Shown piece by piece: positions 1-8,589 of a DNA stretch of 13,018 nucleotides. The position numbers and the translations under genes were made by a program. The stretch is from positions 1 to 13,018 of the forward strand of contig NAJO01000140.1 in the NCBI GenBank assembly GCA_002077065.1, in the 5' to 3' direction. The stretch is from Cryoendolithus antarcticus (lineage: Eukaryota; Ascomycota; Dothideomycetes; Cladosporiales; Cladosporiaceae). Under the pieces are notes generated by a model. The model made no database searches. It saw nothing but the letters and a program-made list of their open reading frames with translations, and had not been told where the DNA came from. Numbering within the stretch: position 1 is the first letter of the stretch; each line of letters starts with the position of its first letter.

Positions 1-1290
1 GTACGGACCGCTCTATCCAGGATCCTACGGAGCATGCTAGAAGACACAATGATGGGAGGCGCTCACGTGATGGTGGACGCTCTTGATGAATGTACAGCGG
101 ATCAGCACAAACTCCTAGATTTCATCGTCGCCGGGTTACTACCACGCTCTTACGTCAAGTGGATCGTGTCAAGCCGCAATCGGCTGAACAAAGAGAAGGT
201 AATCGGACGTGCTAGGCAAGCGGTCAAGCTGAGCCTGAGCTAAATGCAGAATCCATTGCTGCGGCAGTCACTCTCTATATTCACTTCAAGGTCACAGAAC
301 TTGCAAAGCGGAATAACTATAACACAGCTCAGCAAGAAGTAGTACAGCGCAACCTGAAGTATAGCGCTCAGGGCACGTTTCTCTGGGTAGCATTGGTCTG
401 TCAGAAGCTCCTCGTCATCCATGGATGAGAGGCAAGCGGTGTCTCACAGGGATTCCCGCCTAGACTCGAAGCCTTATACAGCAGGATGATCGAGCCGATA
501 TCTGGTTCTAGACGCTCGAAACTCTGTAAAGAGACATTTGCCACTGCCTCGGTCGTGCGACGCACGCTCTCACTAGAAGACATGACCTCCCTCGTCAAAG
601 GAGGTCCGCCTAGCTCCAACCATTCAGCATGGACGGATATCGTGAAGGAATGTGGATCGCTCCTTACGCTTCGAGAAAGCGTCATCTACTTTGTTTACCA
701 ATCCGCGAAAGACTTTCTGGTAAGCCGGGCGCGTTACCATATCTACCTACATGGGATCGAGCACGCCCTTCATACTGTTTGCATAAAATCCTTCGAGCTT
801 ATGGCGAAACCACTGCGTCGAGATATCTACAGCCTGGTGGACCCTAGATGCTCTATCAACCAGGCCAGCGCTCCGCGTTCTTTCGATCCTTTAGCTGCGG
901 TACGAGGCTCTTGCGTGTACTGGATTGAGCACCTGCAAGAATCGAGAACTGTAAAGAACAGCATTCTGCTCCAGAACATTGGAGTGGTCAATAAATTCCT
1001 ACGAGAATGTTACCCCCACTGGTTTGAGGCATCGAGCGTGTGCAGAGGTATGTCGGACGTACAATCATCGATGTCTGAATTAGAGATGTTACTGCAACAT
1101 GTGGTCTGATGACCATATCCTAACGATATGTAGTTTACTAACGTTACTCAGGGCAGTGAAGAGCTACTTAGCTTATTTCGTAATGGGAGCCGATTTGTCA
1201 TGTACAACAGGCTAGTGACAGACCTCTCCAGACTTACTTGTCTGCGCTTCTCTGTAGTCCTAGGCAGAGACTGATCAGGAAAATGTACTC
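1..1290 (+). pseudogene. NACHT-domain NLR (HET-E/NACHT-WD40 type) relic, 5' truncated by the window edge
   Basis: Fungal STAND NTPases of this family act as cytosolic receptors in heterokaryon incompatibility and immunity; the NACHT domain binds nucleotide and a C-terminal WD40 or ankyrin array senses ligand. Here the frame enters from base 1. The Walker B-like segment VDALDEC lies at about 73-93, followed by the sensor-like KWIVSSRN at 157-180. The frame then breaks: after LSL near 239 one base is missing, and reading continues in the next frame (LNAESIAAAVTLYI, then GTFLWVALVCQKL at about 373-411) through a TGA at 426-428 to a TGA at 1107-1109. The part after NACHT contains SVIYFVYQSAKDFLV (about 681-725) and SCVYWIEHLQES, both typical of the winged-helix/arm region of this family. 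A further scrap, RFVMYNR at about 1191-1211, resembles the linker before WD40 repeats. The P-loop lies outside the window. With a frameshift and a stop it is not expected to be functional. Family assignment is confident; the exact right border is uncertain. Confidence 0.85.
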
Positions 1291-1348
1291 CTCCGAAGAG
1301 CCAGATTAAGTAACAAACACGCCACCAATGGGAGATCAATAGGGCGCA

Positions 1349-2268
1349 TTGCCGCTTTACATGTCGGTAGCTCTGAGAGTTCTCCGCCAAATGGCCATTG
1401 ATGTCAAAGGAGACGCCTTCGATCACCTGAGGTTCAAAAGGGCCCTCAAGAACGAGAACCTTGCCAAAGAACAGACTGGTCCACTCAGTCTCTGGCTTGA
1501 ACTACTCGAGAGCTTTCTGGACTCACCTACGGCGAAGGGCAAGAGGGCGTCAAGACGACTGATAGATCTGGAGCCGGAATACTTTGACCATCTTTGACCT
1601 CACGGATCCTTTCATAGATACGCCAACCGCGTGCATCCTCTTCGATATCTGTCTAAGCTTGGTCGCAGAGTGTCGACCACCGCGTGGGCTACTCGTTGCT
1701 CTCGATGAAGCGCACATGTACATGACAACGTCGCTCGCAGCGACGAATTTCATTGAGAGATTGTCTGGAATCATACGAGAGCAGCGGCATACTGGTACAC
1801 GAGTCATCATCGCCACTCAAGAGCCGACGGTCTCAGAAAAGCTGTAGGATCTTTGTACAACGTCGATCATCGATCTCTTCACTTCTCCAGCTTGGTTCTC
1901 TGCCATCCAACATCATCTCGGCGCAGCTTCAGGTTGATGTCCTCCATGTCCGAGCAGCATGCAATGTTCGATCAGATCATCAATCTTGAATTCGGGGAAA
2001 GCTTGGTCTTTTAACGTTCTGCATTTCTCTGCTTCGCAAGCCAGGAAGAGAAGTGAGCAAACTCGGCGGGGTGGCTATCAATATGAAGACTCGGACACGA
2101 TTCGGAACTGACGGAGGAATAAGCGTGCTTGTATCTATGGCGAGGGGCTCGGACAGCACTACAAAATACAGTCCCCACGACGCCAGTCCCATTGCATCCG
2201 AAATGGACTTGGAGATCAGTGAGTCTCTGACCAAACGTGATGCGTCCGAAATTCACACATCTCTGTAA
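1349..2268 (+). pseudogene. HerA/FtsK-like P-loop ATPase relic
   Basis: I read this as the C-terminal half of a large fungal P-loop ATPase resembling the HerA/FtsK superfamily (DNA- or protein-translocating hexameric motors); its cellular role in fungi is not known to me. It starts in one frame (LRQMAIDVKGDAFDHLRFKR, about 1382-1441), changes frame near 1582 through one apparent extra T, then runs LTIFDLTDPFIDTPTACILF. The Walker B with DEAH is VALDEAH at 1695-1715, and IREQRHTGTRVIIATQEPT (about 1776-1832) matches the sensor strand of HerA-like ATPases. A TAG stands at 1845-1847, where the frame continues DLCTTSI and FTSPAWFSAIQHHLGAASG. Another shift near 1935 leads to MSEQHAMFDQIINLEFGESL, a TAA at 2012-2014, and a third shift near 2050 before KLGGVAINMKTRTR (about 2059-2100). 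The Walker A region is not visible. It lies just downstream of the NACHT relic on the same strand. Three frameshifts and two stops make it a clear pseudogene. Superfamily call is likely, not proven. Confidence 0.72.
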
Positions 2269-2381
2269 CGAAGGACGAAGTCAACGAGACTGAACAAGGA
2301 GGCGTCCTAACCGTACAGGATAACGAGCGCCAAAGCAGCAAGACGAGCACTTCTATCCTTAGCAGAGCAAAGTCGTGTCTT

Positions 2382-2855
2382 GTGCTTATCTGCTGCTCAC
2401 GCGACGGAGTTGTAGTGATCGAGTTCCCGGACCATTTCCTTCCTCTATCCAGTCACATTGCTAGCGGGAATCTACGAGGCGCAATGGCATATGCTACTTG
2501 CGTACGCTATCAATTACAAGAGGTGGCAGAGACCAAAAAGGCCACTAAGCAGTTCGAAGGCGCAAGAGGGAGGGATTTCCATAACGGCGCCGTCGAAGTC
2601 AATCAAAGAATTCGCAGCGACTTAGAGATCATTTCCAAATTGGTCTTGGGCTATGCCATAAGCACCCTACATCGGGAAGGCCATCTCGCATATCTGTTTT
2701 CGCGGATCGTTCAGCGCATTTCGAAGACCGGATGCATCCTTTGGACAGCTCAACTATACTACAACGGGAGCAGTCTCACAAACATCAGCCTCTCCAGTCA
2801 TGAAGACGGCACATTCTTCAAGTCTTCCTTGGAGCTAAACGACTGCGCAATTTGA
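2382..2855 (+). other. Unassigned open frame, possible relic exon
   Basis: A 157-codon frame is open here but begins with GTG; its first ATG is at 2484. I do not recognise the product. It contains a hydrophobic run, DGVVVIEFPDHFLPL, near its start, then a charged stretch and the segment SKLVLGYAISTLHREGHLAYLF around the middle. No membrane segment or known motif is evident. It follows the ATPase relic on the same strand and could be the decayed distal part of that gene or of another NLR gene. Given the decay around it, I treat it as a possible gene remnant, not a gene. Confidence 0.25.
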
Positions 2856-3206
2856 ATCTCCTAAATATCGCGGCTTTGGCTCTCTTAGGTGCCCTAGAAT
2901 CAGCTTGACAGTGTAAAGTTGAAGCAACTCGGCAAGCGTAGGAGCATTCACGACATACAGGCAATAAATTCCTCTTCGTGTTCTTAGAGGATATCTACAA
3001 GATTTGCGCATGGGAGGCAATCTGGAAGATTCGAATATTGTCTTACGGGATGCAAAGGGGACCTTTGGAAAAGTCAACATCTACCTGACCTGATACGTAA
3101 TCTCACAATTCCGGTGTCTTTCGAGATGTGTCTTGACGTATACAATATCAAAATGAGTCTTCATTCATAGCCTGGCTTTCGAAGATTGACCACAGCGATA
3201 GGTAGA
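2856..3206. other. Stretch without a supportable gene; weak coding-like scrap
   Basis: No continuous frame of note. On the plus strand, about 3000-3090, one frame reads LRMGGNLEDSNIVLRDAKG and on to a TGA near 3091, which looks protein-like but matches no family I can name. It may be the tail of a decayed gene that includes the preceding open frame. Confidence 0.2.
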
Positions 3207-3320
3207 CTTGTCCATAAGCAAGCCAAGCAAGTAAGGTGGTACACTCTACCTTGCTTGAGGCTGGCGGCTGTGTTGCTTGCTTAATGGATCAAGAGAGTGG
3301 TGGTGGCTTGGCTTGCTTGC
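3207..3320. repeat. Foldback region built from AAGCAAGC motifs
   Basis: Two nested inverted repeats share this stretch. The outer arm at 3207-3223 (CTTGTCCATAAGCAAGC) pairs imperfectly with 3275-3293. In addition, AAGCAAGCCAAGC at 3216-3228 has a perfect 13-base inverted copy at 3306-3318. A weaker pair, AAGTAAGGT (3229-3237) and ACCTTGCTT (3248-3256), lies inside. Such subterminal inverted motifs are common near the ends of DNA transposons, and a hAT relic lies about 440 bases away, so this may be a transposon end. No target-site duplication was found. Confidence 0.6.
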
Positions 3321-3481
3321 ACTCGCGTGAGAACCGTGCGAGGTCGCTGTCGTTACCGCAATAGGAAGGTAGTGTGGCCGCTGGTCAGACGTCTGACCTC
3401 TCTACCCCTTTATCGCCGCCCGTACCCTCGGGCCTGCAGCAGCTTAGTGACCGTTTACAAGCCGCCATTCTACCTCTTGCC

Positions 3482-3539
3482 AAACCCCTGAACACCGATC
3501 GTGAGGGGTTTTGCAAGGGGTTTTGTAAGGTGTTTTGCT
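3482..3539. repeat. Hairpin plus three 12-base tandem copies
   Basis: AAACCCCT (3482-3489) and AGGGGTTT (3504-3511) form perfect 8-base inverted arms. The right arm begins a tandem array of three 12-base units: AGGGGTTTTGCA (3504-3515), AGGGGTTTTGTA (3516-3527) and AGGTGTTTTGCT (3528-3539). The third unit has diverged at three positions from the first. G-rich inverted and tandem motifs fit a transposon terminal or subterminal region; a relation to the neighbouring hAT relic is inference. Confidence 0.6.
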
Positions 3540-3755
3540 ATCCTCGCCACTAGTGAAGGTGTTATAGCCAAAACCGTTCGTTACCACTTAGTCACTCTCG
3601 ACCAGCTCTCATGATGCTGCCAGCGACGTCGGAAAAGTCGGTGAAGGGGTGGAGTTTGTAGGAGGGGTGGGTAGGCTGTTGGCGAATGCTCGAATAAAGC
3701 CTTACTGCCGCCGTCGGTCACAACCAAGGGGTAGGGGTGGTGGTGAGGGCGGTGC

Positions 3756-4184
3756 TTACTTGTCGAACTTGACCACACCAGCCGTGGTCCATGCATTTAG
3801 TTACATCAACCACTTAATTGTTCCAATGTGTAGTAACCTTCTGCGTGGTCCAACCGCTACACCGGTGATGCTGGATACTCGCTCTAGCTCGTCTGACATC
3901 ACTGACGCGGCGAAAGTCTCAAGAGCTAGCCGTGCTAGCTGTGGCAAACGCTCTCGTTGACTAAGCCAATGAGGGGTTGGTGATTCCGCCATGTCAAGGT
4001 CTAGGTGACGTGGTAAAGCGTTGTAGCCAAAGAGCTGCTGCTTTGAGCGTGAGCTGGCCAAGCTAGTAAGTGGTTTCATCGTCTGGGATTTCGTCATTGG
4101 GATCTCGTCATTAAGCCACTCGGTTGCAAGGTGTAGTCGTTTACGCTTCAGTAGTGCGCTCGTTGGAACCGACTGTCGTTCGTA
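3756..4184 (-). pseudogene. hAT-family transposase relic (C-terminal dimerisation region)
   Basis: hAT transposases carry out cut-and-paste transposition, and their C-terminal dimerisation domain is the most conserved part. The minus-strand frame is open from 4184 down to a TAA at 3803-3801. It reads HLATEWLNDE (about 4142-4113), then the diagnostic block LPQLARLALETFAASVMSDE followed by LERVSSITG (about 3950-3864), matching the hAT pattern of a PxLxxxAxxxxxxPxxSxxxERxFS type. The family Phe after ERV is Ser here, and the Pro before xMS is replaced by Ser. Beyond the TAA the same frame continues LNAWTTAGVVKFDK to a second TAA at 3758-3756, so the first stop probably interrupts the original frame. 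The zinc finger and catalytic core that should lie upstream are missing, replaced by NB-ARC and WD40 fragments, so the element is truncated and dead. Family call is confident; element borders and terminal inverted repeats were not identified. Confidence 0.78.
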
Positions 4185-4219
4185 TCAATGCTGCTTAGGT
4201 GGTAGGCTGAAGGATGATG

Positions 4220-4486
4220 CTAAAGGATGCGCTTTGCACCTCTTACATAGCTCCGTATGATTGAGATATCATCTCTGACCTTAAACCAGAATGTTGCAGA
4301 GTAGTCGTCCATGTGCCTCTGAAAGACATCAGGAAGGAAGCTATTCACGTTCGCTGCAGCGGCACCTTTACTAGCGCGGATATTCGGCTTGTCATGGTTG
4401 TCGTATATCGCCAGCCATCGAATTTTGTCAGCCTCACCGAGTCATGCCTTAGCCGCCTCAGCTACCTCATCCAGATGGTTGGTCAT
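4220..4486 (-). pseudogene. NB-ARC domain fragment of a fungal NLR
   Basis: NB-ARC is the nucleotide-binding switch of another STAND NTPase group, often joined to TPR repeats in fungi. The minus-strand frame reads LDEVAEAAKA, a TGA at 4444-4442, then LGEADKIRWLAIYDNHDKPN (about 4441-4382) and NSFLPDVFQ. The segment RWLAIYDNHDKP fits the Walker B region of fungal NB-ARC proteins (pattern RWLLIYDNxDNP), and FLPDVFQ fits the strand that precedes the usual ITTRS sensor. That sensor is not present: the frame passes into unrelated sequence and stops at 4222-4220. The TGA stands where the family usually has Trp, consistent with a single G-to-A change. No P-loop is seen. It lies between the hAT relic and the WD40 relic on the same strand, so it is probably a broken piece brought in by rearrangement. 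Confidence is moderate because the recognisable part is only about 50 residues. Confidence 0.6.
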
Positions 4487-4509
4487 TATTACCACTCTAT
4501 CGTCTCAAG

Positions 4510-5160
4510 TCAAAATGGGGCGGTGTATCCCGAGACAGAGGCTTTCAATTGGACTGGCTTTGGGTGCCTGTCAAGTATCTGCGTGGGTTCGCGCGTCGAT
4601 ACTTCCCACGGGTCCACTATCTCGTTATCCAGCACCGACTCTTCGGTCTCAGAATCCCCTCGCCAAACCCCGATTACGTGGTCCCTCTCCTGTCCGCCAG
4701 AAATTTGCTGTCTTGTGGACACGATCCAGTGTCGCACATTCTGCTTATTATCCACATCGTCGACTTTTGGCACAGTCGAGGCAATGACCAGCTGATTCGG
4801 ACTGAAACTTATTGCGAAGACCTCATAGCCAATAGGAATCTCGAAGTCCCGGGTTTGCATGCCCGTTCATGCATCCCATAGCCACACCCTCCGATCGTCT
4901 GACGCGGCTGCAATCGCTTGTCCGCTAGGAGAACAAGCTATCACGTTGATCATCGCATCGGGTCGCCTGAATTGCTTCAGCTTGAGACGTGAGGCAGAGG
5001 CAATTGAATGTCATGAGGGTAAGCTGCACTCTCTGTGACCACAGTGCTGAGTCTGGAGTCCATGGAGGAGTTGCGGTCTCGAGAAATCCTCGAATGTGGG
5101 AGGGCACGAAGCGACGCGAAAACTGTCATATTGCGGGATCAGACTCCACGTGTCAATCAT
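4510..5160 (-). pseudogene. WD40-repeat relic, probably the C-terminal part of a NACHT-WD40 NLR
   Basis: WD40 repeats form a beta-propeller, the sensing end of HET-E-like NLRs. One minus-strand frame runs from about 5160 to a TGA at 4512-4510, interrupted only by TGA codons at 5013-5011 and 4869-4867. The recognisable repeats are: a degenerate first one ending SIASASR (about 5007-4987); the best one, AMINVIACSPSGQAIAAASD then DRRVWLWDA (about 4956-4870), with the closing WD-type motif intact; and a third, EVFAISFSPNQLVIAS (about 4824-4777). After that the frame becomes hard to align. The typical GH dipeptide before the second repeat is replaced. There is no NACHT domain on this strand; the only one in the window lies 3.2 kb away on the opposite strand. 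The stops make it non-functional. WD40 identity is firm; the link to a NACHT parent is inference from the family architecture. Confidence 0.75.
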
Positions 5161-5840
5161 GACTTAGCAAGGAGCATTTCTTTGTAACGAAAAGTATATT
5201 TTACTGCTCACCAGAAGCACGCAGGAAACATAACCCTCCTTCCGCCGCAAGAAACTCTGTACTTCCGGTTTCATCGTCTCTTAGTCTCTGATCCTAGCCT
5301 GGAACGCAATCGCAAGATCAGCCTATCCGGTGCTCTGGCTTCCGTAATGCTGACTTTTCAGAATTTTTTCAGGGATCAGGCGAAAAGTACATGCCTCCGA
5401 AGTTACAGCGGGAATGGACACAGGAGTACGTAACAAAGAGTGGCATTTCGGGGAGCTCCACAATGTCGCCGAGCGATCGCAGCAGCAAGGAGGCGGGATT
5501 GCAACACGGTTCCGCGAGAAGTTGAGGATGTTGTGTATGGTACTGAACGATTGGATTGGATGGGATGGAATTCGAGAGTCGTTTCAATTGCAGCGCTGAC
5601 CCTGATTTATGATGATGAAGACTAAGATAGTGGGTCGGTGGAAGATTTGAGACTTGCTCAATTAATTTCCTAGGGGGTATCCTACAACGCGAAACCAAAA
5701 CGCTAGAAACCGTCCTAACACCCCCTGGTACTTTACTTTACCGTTTCCCAGGAACCCATTGCCGTTTTGTCGCAAAGGGCTTGTCCCATGCCCGTGGCTG
5801 TGATGAAATATTGCCCAACCCAGTCAGAGCTATCGTAATG
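5161..5840. other. Spacer with no supportable gene
   Basis: Between the WD40 relic and the 3' end of the Ser/Arg-rich gene I see no long frame with protein-like content. A pyrimidine tract ending ATTTTTTCAG (5362-5371) resembles a 3' splice site, and an ATG follows at 5391. The annotated 44-codon ORF is the only candidate here. Confidence 0.5.
5391..5525 (+). CDS. Possible 44-residue small protein or first exon
   Basis: A short frame starts at 5391 with MPPKLQREWTQEYVTKSGIS, followed by a Ser-rich stretch, and ends with TGA at 5523-5525. It has no recognised domain, signal peptide or membrane segment. A splice-acceptor-like TTTTTTCAG lies 20 bases upstream, so this could be a coding exon behind an intron in the 5' leader, but no matching donor was established. 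It would be convergent with the gene at 5841-6449. The amino-acid make-up is protein-like, yet a frame this short can occur by chance; treat as speculative. Confidence 0.2.
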   Translation: MPPKLQREWTQEYVTKSGISGSSTMSPSDRSSKEAGLQHGSARS

Positions 5841-6449
5841 CTACACCTTGGCCAGAAGATTAATCCAGCTTTTCCGCATGCTCTTCTTCTCCTTGTCCGT
5901 CGACGCTGACAAAGTTGAGCGATTCGACTTTGTTTTCGACAGCTCGCTCAGCCGGTCCGAATCCCTGCCCTCAGGCTGCTGTGCCAGGGTAGGTCGAGTC
6001 TGTGGCGTACCCATTTTGGCCAGCCAGGCTTCAAAGTCTGCTGTGCTGGCTTCGACTGCAACGACTGTGGGTTGCTTGTTCGAGACATCCTGGAGTGGGA
6101 GACGGATGCTGGGGATTATGAAGCGGCTGTTCCTACGGACGAGCGTGCCGTCTATGGGAAGGTGTGCTTGCGGGAGTGCTTCTGTCGGGGTGTGGTCCTC
6201 GGGGAATATGATGCGTCGGTCTTGCGTGTCGCTGAATCGCACGGCTTTGGATGATCGAATTGACGAGCGCTCCGAGGACCGGTTAGAGGATCGCAGTGAT
6301 GATCGTAGCGAAGGTCGGGAGCCGAACGTGTGCATGCTTATTGAGCTGCTGGCTCGATCGAGGGGTGTAGATAAGGATATGGTGTCCAAGTAGAAGGGCT
6401 CGTCGATAGTCAAATCCAGAGCCGGAAATTTCAAATGAGTGGTAGACAT
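5841..6449 (-). CDS. Hypothetical Ser/Arg-rich basic protein, 202 residues
   Basis: An uninterrupted 202-codon frame with ATG at 6449 in a good fungal context (A at -3, AGAAATGTC) and a TAG at 5843-5841. I do not recognise the family. The protein looks largely disordered: no signal peptide or membrane helix. Residues 47-67 hold tandem RSSx tetrapeptides (RSSLRSSNRSSERSSIRSS), a likely kinase-target or RNA-binding-like low-complexity tract. Directly after it, KAVRF (68-72) fits the RVxF-type docking motif for protein phosphatase 1, though such short motifs arise by chance. Around 138-148, DFEAWLAKMG may form a short amphipathic helix. The C-terminus is Lys/Ser-rich (residues 171-195) and ends in SWINLLAKV. 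No intron is needed. It is the only complete, undamaged gene among decayed ones, which argues for selection. It could be a fungal-specific regulator; function unknown. Confidence 0.75.
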   Translation of the reverse strand: MSTTHLKFPALDLTIDEPFYLDTISLSTPLDRASSSISMHTFGSRPSLRSSLRSSNRSSERSSIRSSKAVRFSDTQDRRIIFPEDHTPTEALPQAHLPIDGTLVRRNSRFIIPSIRLPLQDVSNKQPTVVAVEASTADFEAWLAKMGTPQTRPTLAQQPEGRDSDRLSELSKTKSNRSTLSASTDKEKKSMRKSWINLLAKV

Positions 6450-6830
6450 TTCTACGAGCGGATATTGGTGTGCGTGCTCCGACTTATCCTTGTTGTGGTT
6501 TAATGGTGCAGCAGCTAGAATACGGGATCACTCTACTGCTGACATCGTCCTGCAAGGTCCTATTCGTGGAATGCACAGCTGGATTGAAAGAGTGTCGAGC
6601 GTATTATGAATCCCAATTGACTGATATTACTCTGTGTCGGTGGGAAATCAGGACCGTGGTAATGTAGAGGTGTACAGTTGTCGGAGCAGTGGTGTGATTC
6701 ATCAGTATTAGCCGGTCTGAGGTAGAGCTAAGTGCTTACAGGACAAACAGGGAAAGATACATAGTATCTATATGCGGGGCAAGGTAGCACTGCGCATGGA
6801 CGGAAGTCAATAGGGAAAGGCGTGCAGAGC
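6450..6830. other. Upstream region of the Ser/Arg-rich gene; no gene seen
   Basis: This stretch lies immediately upstream of the minus-strand start at 6449 and presumably contains its promoter. I see no clear TATA box or other defined site, and no frame with protein-like content. Confidence 0.4.
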
Positions 6831-7590
6831 ACCGGTGCCATTACGAGGAGTTCGAGCACCGGCTGGCGACGCCATTTGCGGGCAAGGTTGTAGCGAAGTA
6901 AAGTTTGGGCACGCCTCGACCACATTGCGCGATACCTGCCAGGGAGGTTCAGTCCCCACCAGAACGCGCAAGGCAAGCACCCAAAGAAGGCTAAAGCACT
7001 CAAATGCACGCCATCCGCAGATCCTGCCGGCGGCCGTTGGCCAAGCGCTAGGGCCACTCTGCCAGTCACGGTGCTGGGCGGGCCCAATTATCGTCATGCA
7101 TTGCCGAGACTGCAAACGCCGCACATGGCAAATATTGAAGTTTCTCCAGAGGAGCGGTATGCGGTACTGCGCGGGCCGGACCCGGGTGACGGGGGAATCT
7201 AAGCAGCTGCGCCCGCACCGCACGCAAACGATGGCCAGGATGGCATGCTCATACGGCCACGAGGCGGTGCCGCGCGGTATCAGGCGGAGGGTCGAGCGTT
7301 GTCAAGAGCCTCCACAGCCTTGACGGCGCCCCGCGAGAATGGGGGGGGCTCCGGTGGATCTGGGCCACCAGCTCGGTATCGCCATGCAGGCCATGACGAG
7401 GTGCAGAAACTGTGCAGCGTGCGATTGCCCTTCTTAGAGTGGAGAAGGACGATGTGCTCAGGGTTGATCCTGGCCAATGTCTCAAAAATAGTAGCCGTGC
7501 GAGCAGTGCGGGAGTGCTCGAGGGCTAGCGGTGCCGCGCATAAGCTCGCCTTAGCACCGGTTCTTGCAGTTCCTATGATAATACACGCTA
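6831..7590. other. GC-rich stretch of unknown origin
   Basis: About 760 bases, clearly richer in G and C than the neighbours, with long open frames on both strands (for example 6835-7323 plus and 6807-7223 minus). Long frames on both strands are expected in GC-rich DNA, and none gives a protein I recognise. CpA and TpG are frequent, so it escaped the mutation that reshaped the adjoining block. A run of eight G lies at about 7341-7348. It could be an unmutated part of a mobile element or an unrelated insert. Confidence 0.4.
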
Positions 7591-7649
7591 AAGAGTATTA
7601 GCCCCGACGTGTAGCGACGGATAAATCAAGAAAGTAAGGAGCGGAAGTA

Positions 7650-7668
7650 GCACCTTTAGTGAAGGTGC
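7650..7668. repeat. Short perfect hairpin in the RIP block
   Basis: GCACCTT (7650-7656), a 5-base loop TAGTG, and AAGGTGC (7662-7668). Both arms keep a CpA or TpG in DNA otherwise stripped of them. It may be chance. Confidence 0.4.
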
Positions 7669-8093
7669 ATAGTATTAACGTTAATAGGCAATCGAAGTAG
7701 ATATACGGTCTAAAGGCGTAGTTTAGAGGTAAGTAGCGGGAGGTATTAGATTTGATTATAAGCTAACACCCGCGGTTTGTTGTCGTTATACGTACGGGCG
7801 GGAGAAAGAGTTTATTATTCTAATTACTAGCCGTAGTATCGATAGATAGCATGATAATTATCGTATAGGGTTGTAAGTAGAGTACTTCATAAAAGAGTTC
7901 TAGCTATTTCCGGTATTATTATAGACCTTAGTAAAGCTAGAGAATGTTATAGAAGTATCTAATACCCCGGAAAGTAGGGTTTTAGGAGTAAAAACGTAAA
8001 AACCGTATACTCTATTATAGGACGTAGTTAGTAGGTAGTATAGGTATCGTAGCCTAAAAGCCTTAGGCACGAAGCTTAGCGGCTATATACGTA

Positions 8094-8114
8094 TAACCTA
8101 CGTTACGTAGGTTA
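8094..8114. repeat. 21-base perfect palindrome
   Basis: TAACCTACGT (8094-8103), a central T at 8104, and ACGTAGGTTA (8105-8114) are exact inverted copies. A second small palindrome, CTACGTAG, follows at 8118-8125 and shares its core. Function unknown; RIP, which acts on both strands, favours TACGTA-like self-complementary strings. Confidence 0.6.
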
Positions 8115-8589
8115 GTCCTACGTAGAGTAGCGATTAGTCTTAGGATCTAGGTAGTACTTACTTAGTATCGTCCTATACGTTACGAGATACCTATACTATA
8201 GATATCCTTTATTAGCTACCGTTAATAAAGAAAGGGAGTAGTTATACGTACTATATTAGCTACCTTCGTTATACTATATTAATAATAACCTAATATCTAT
8301 CTAGCCGTATACGCCGACTCCCCTAATGCTAACGTTATTACGAGCTAGTATAGAAGAAATAGTACCTCGAAGACGCTATCGTAACTTTAAGCGCGAATTG
8401 GGTTATATTATTAAGACAACCGTAAGGTATCTATAGATTAGGATTAAGGAGCGGGTAGAAGTAATAGAGAGCTAAATAGAATTATAGACTAAGGTGTACT
8501 ATCTTCGCTCGAACTATAACTTAGTATAGATCGATGCGATATAGGTAGGAAAGCTACTTTAGCTTCTAGATAGTCTGAGATCCTACACT

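Noticed and set aside
3649..3960. Plus-strand 103-codon frame
   Set aside because: It overlaps the hAT transposase relic on the opposite strand and has low-complexity Gly/Arg content; a shadow.
4549..4881. Plus-strand frame opposite the WD40 relic
   Set aside because: The minus strand reads as clear WD40 repeats in one frame, so the plus-strand frame is its shadow, despite a chance LWVPVKY resemblance to a WD40 tail motif.
6807..7323. Overlapping genes on both strands in the GC-rich stretch
   Set aside because: Long frames on both strands are expected at this composition; no motif, no plausible family, and no protein-like pattern in either.
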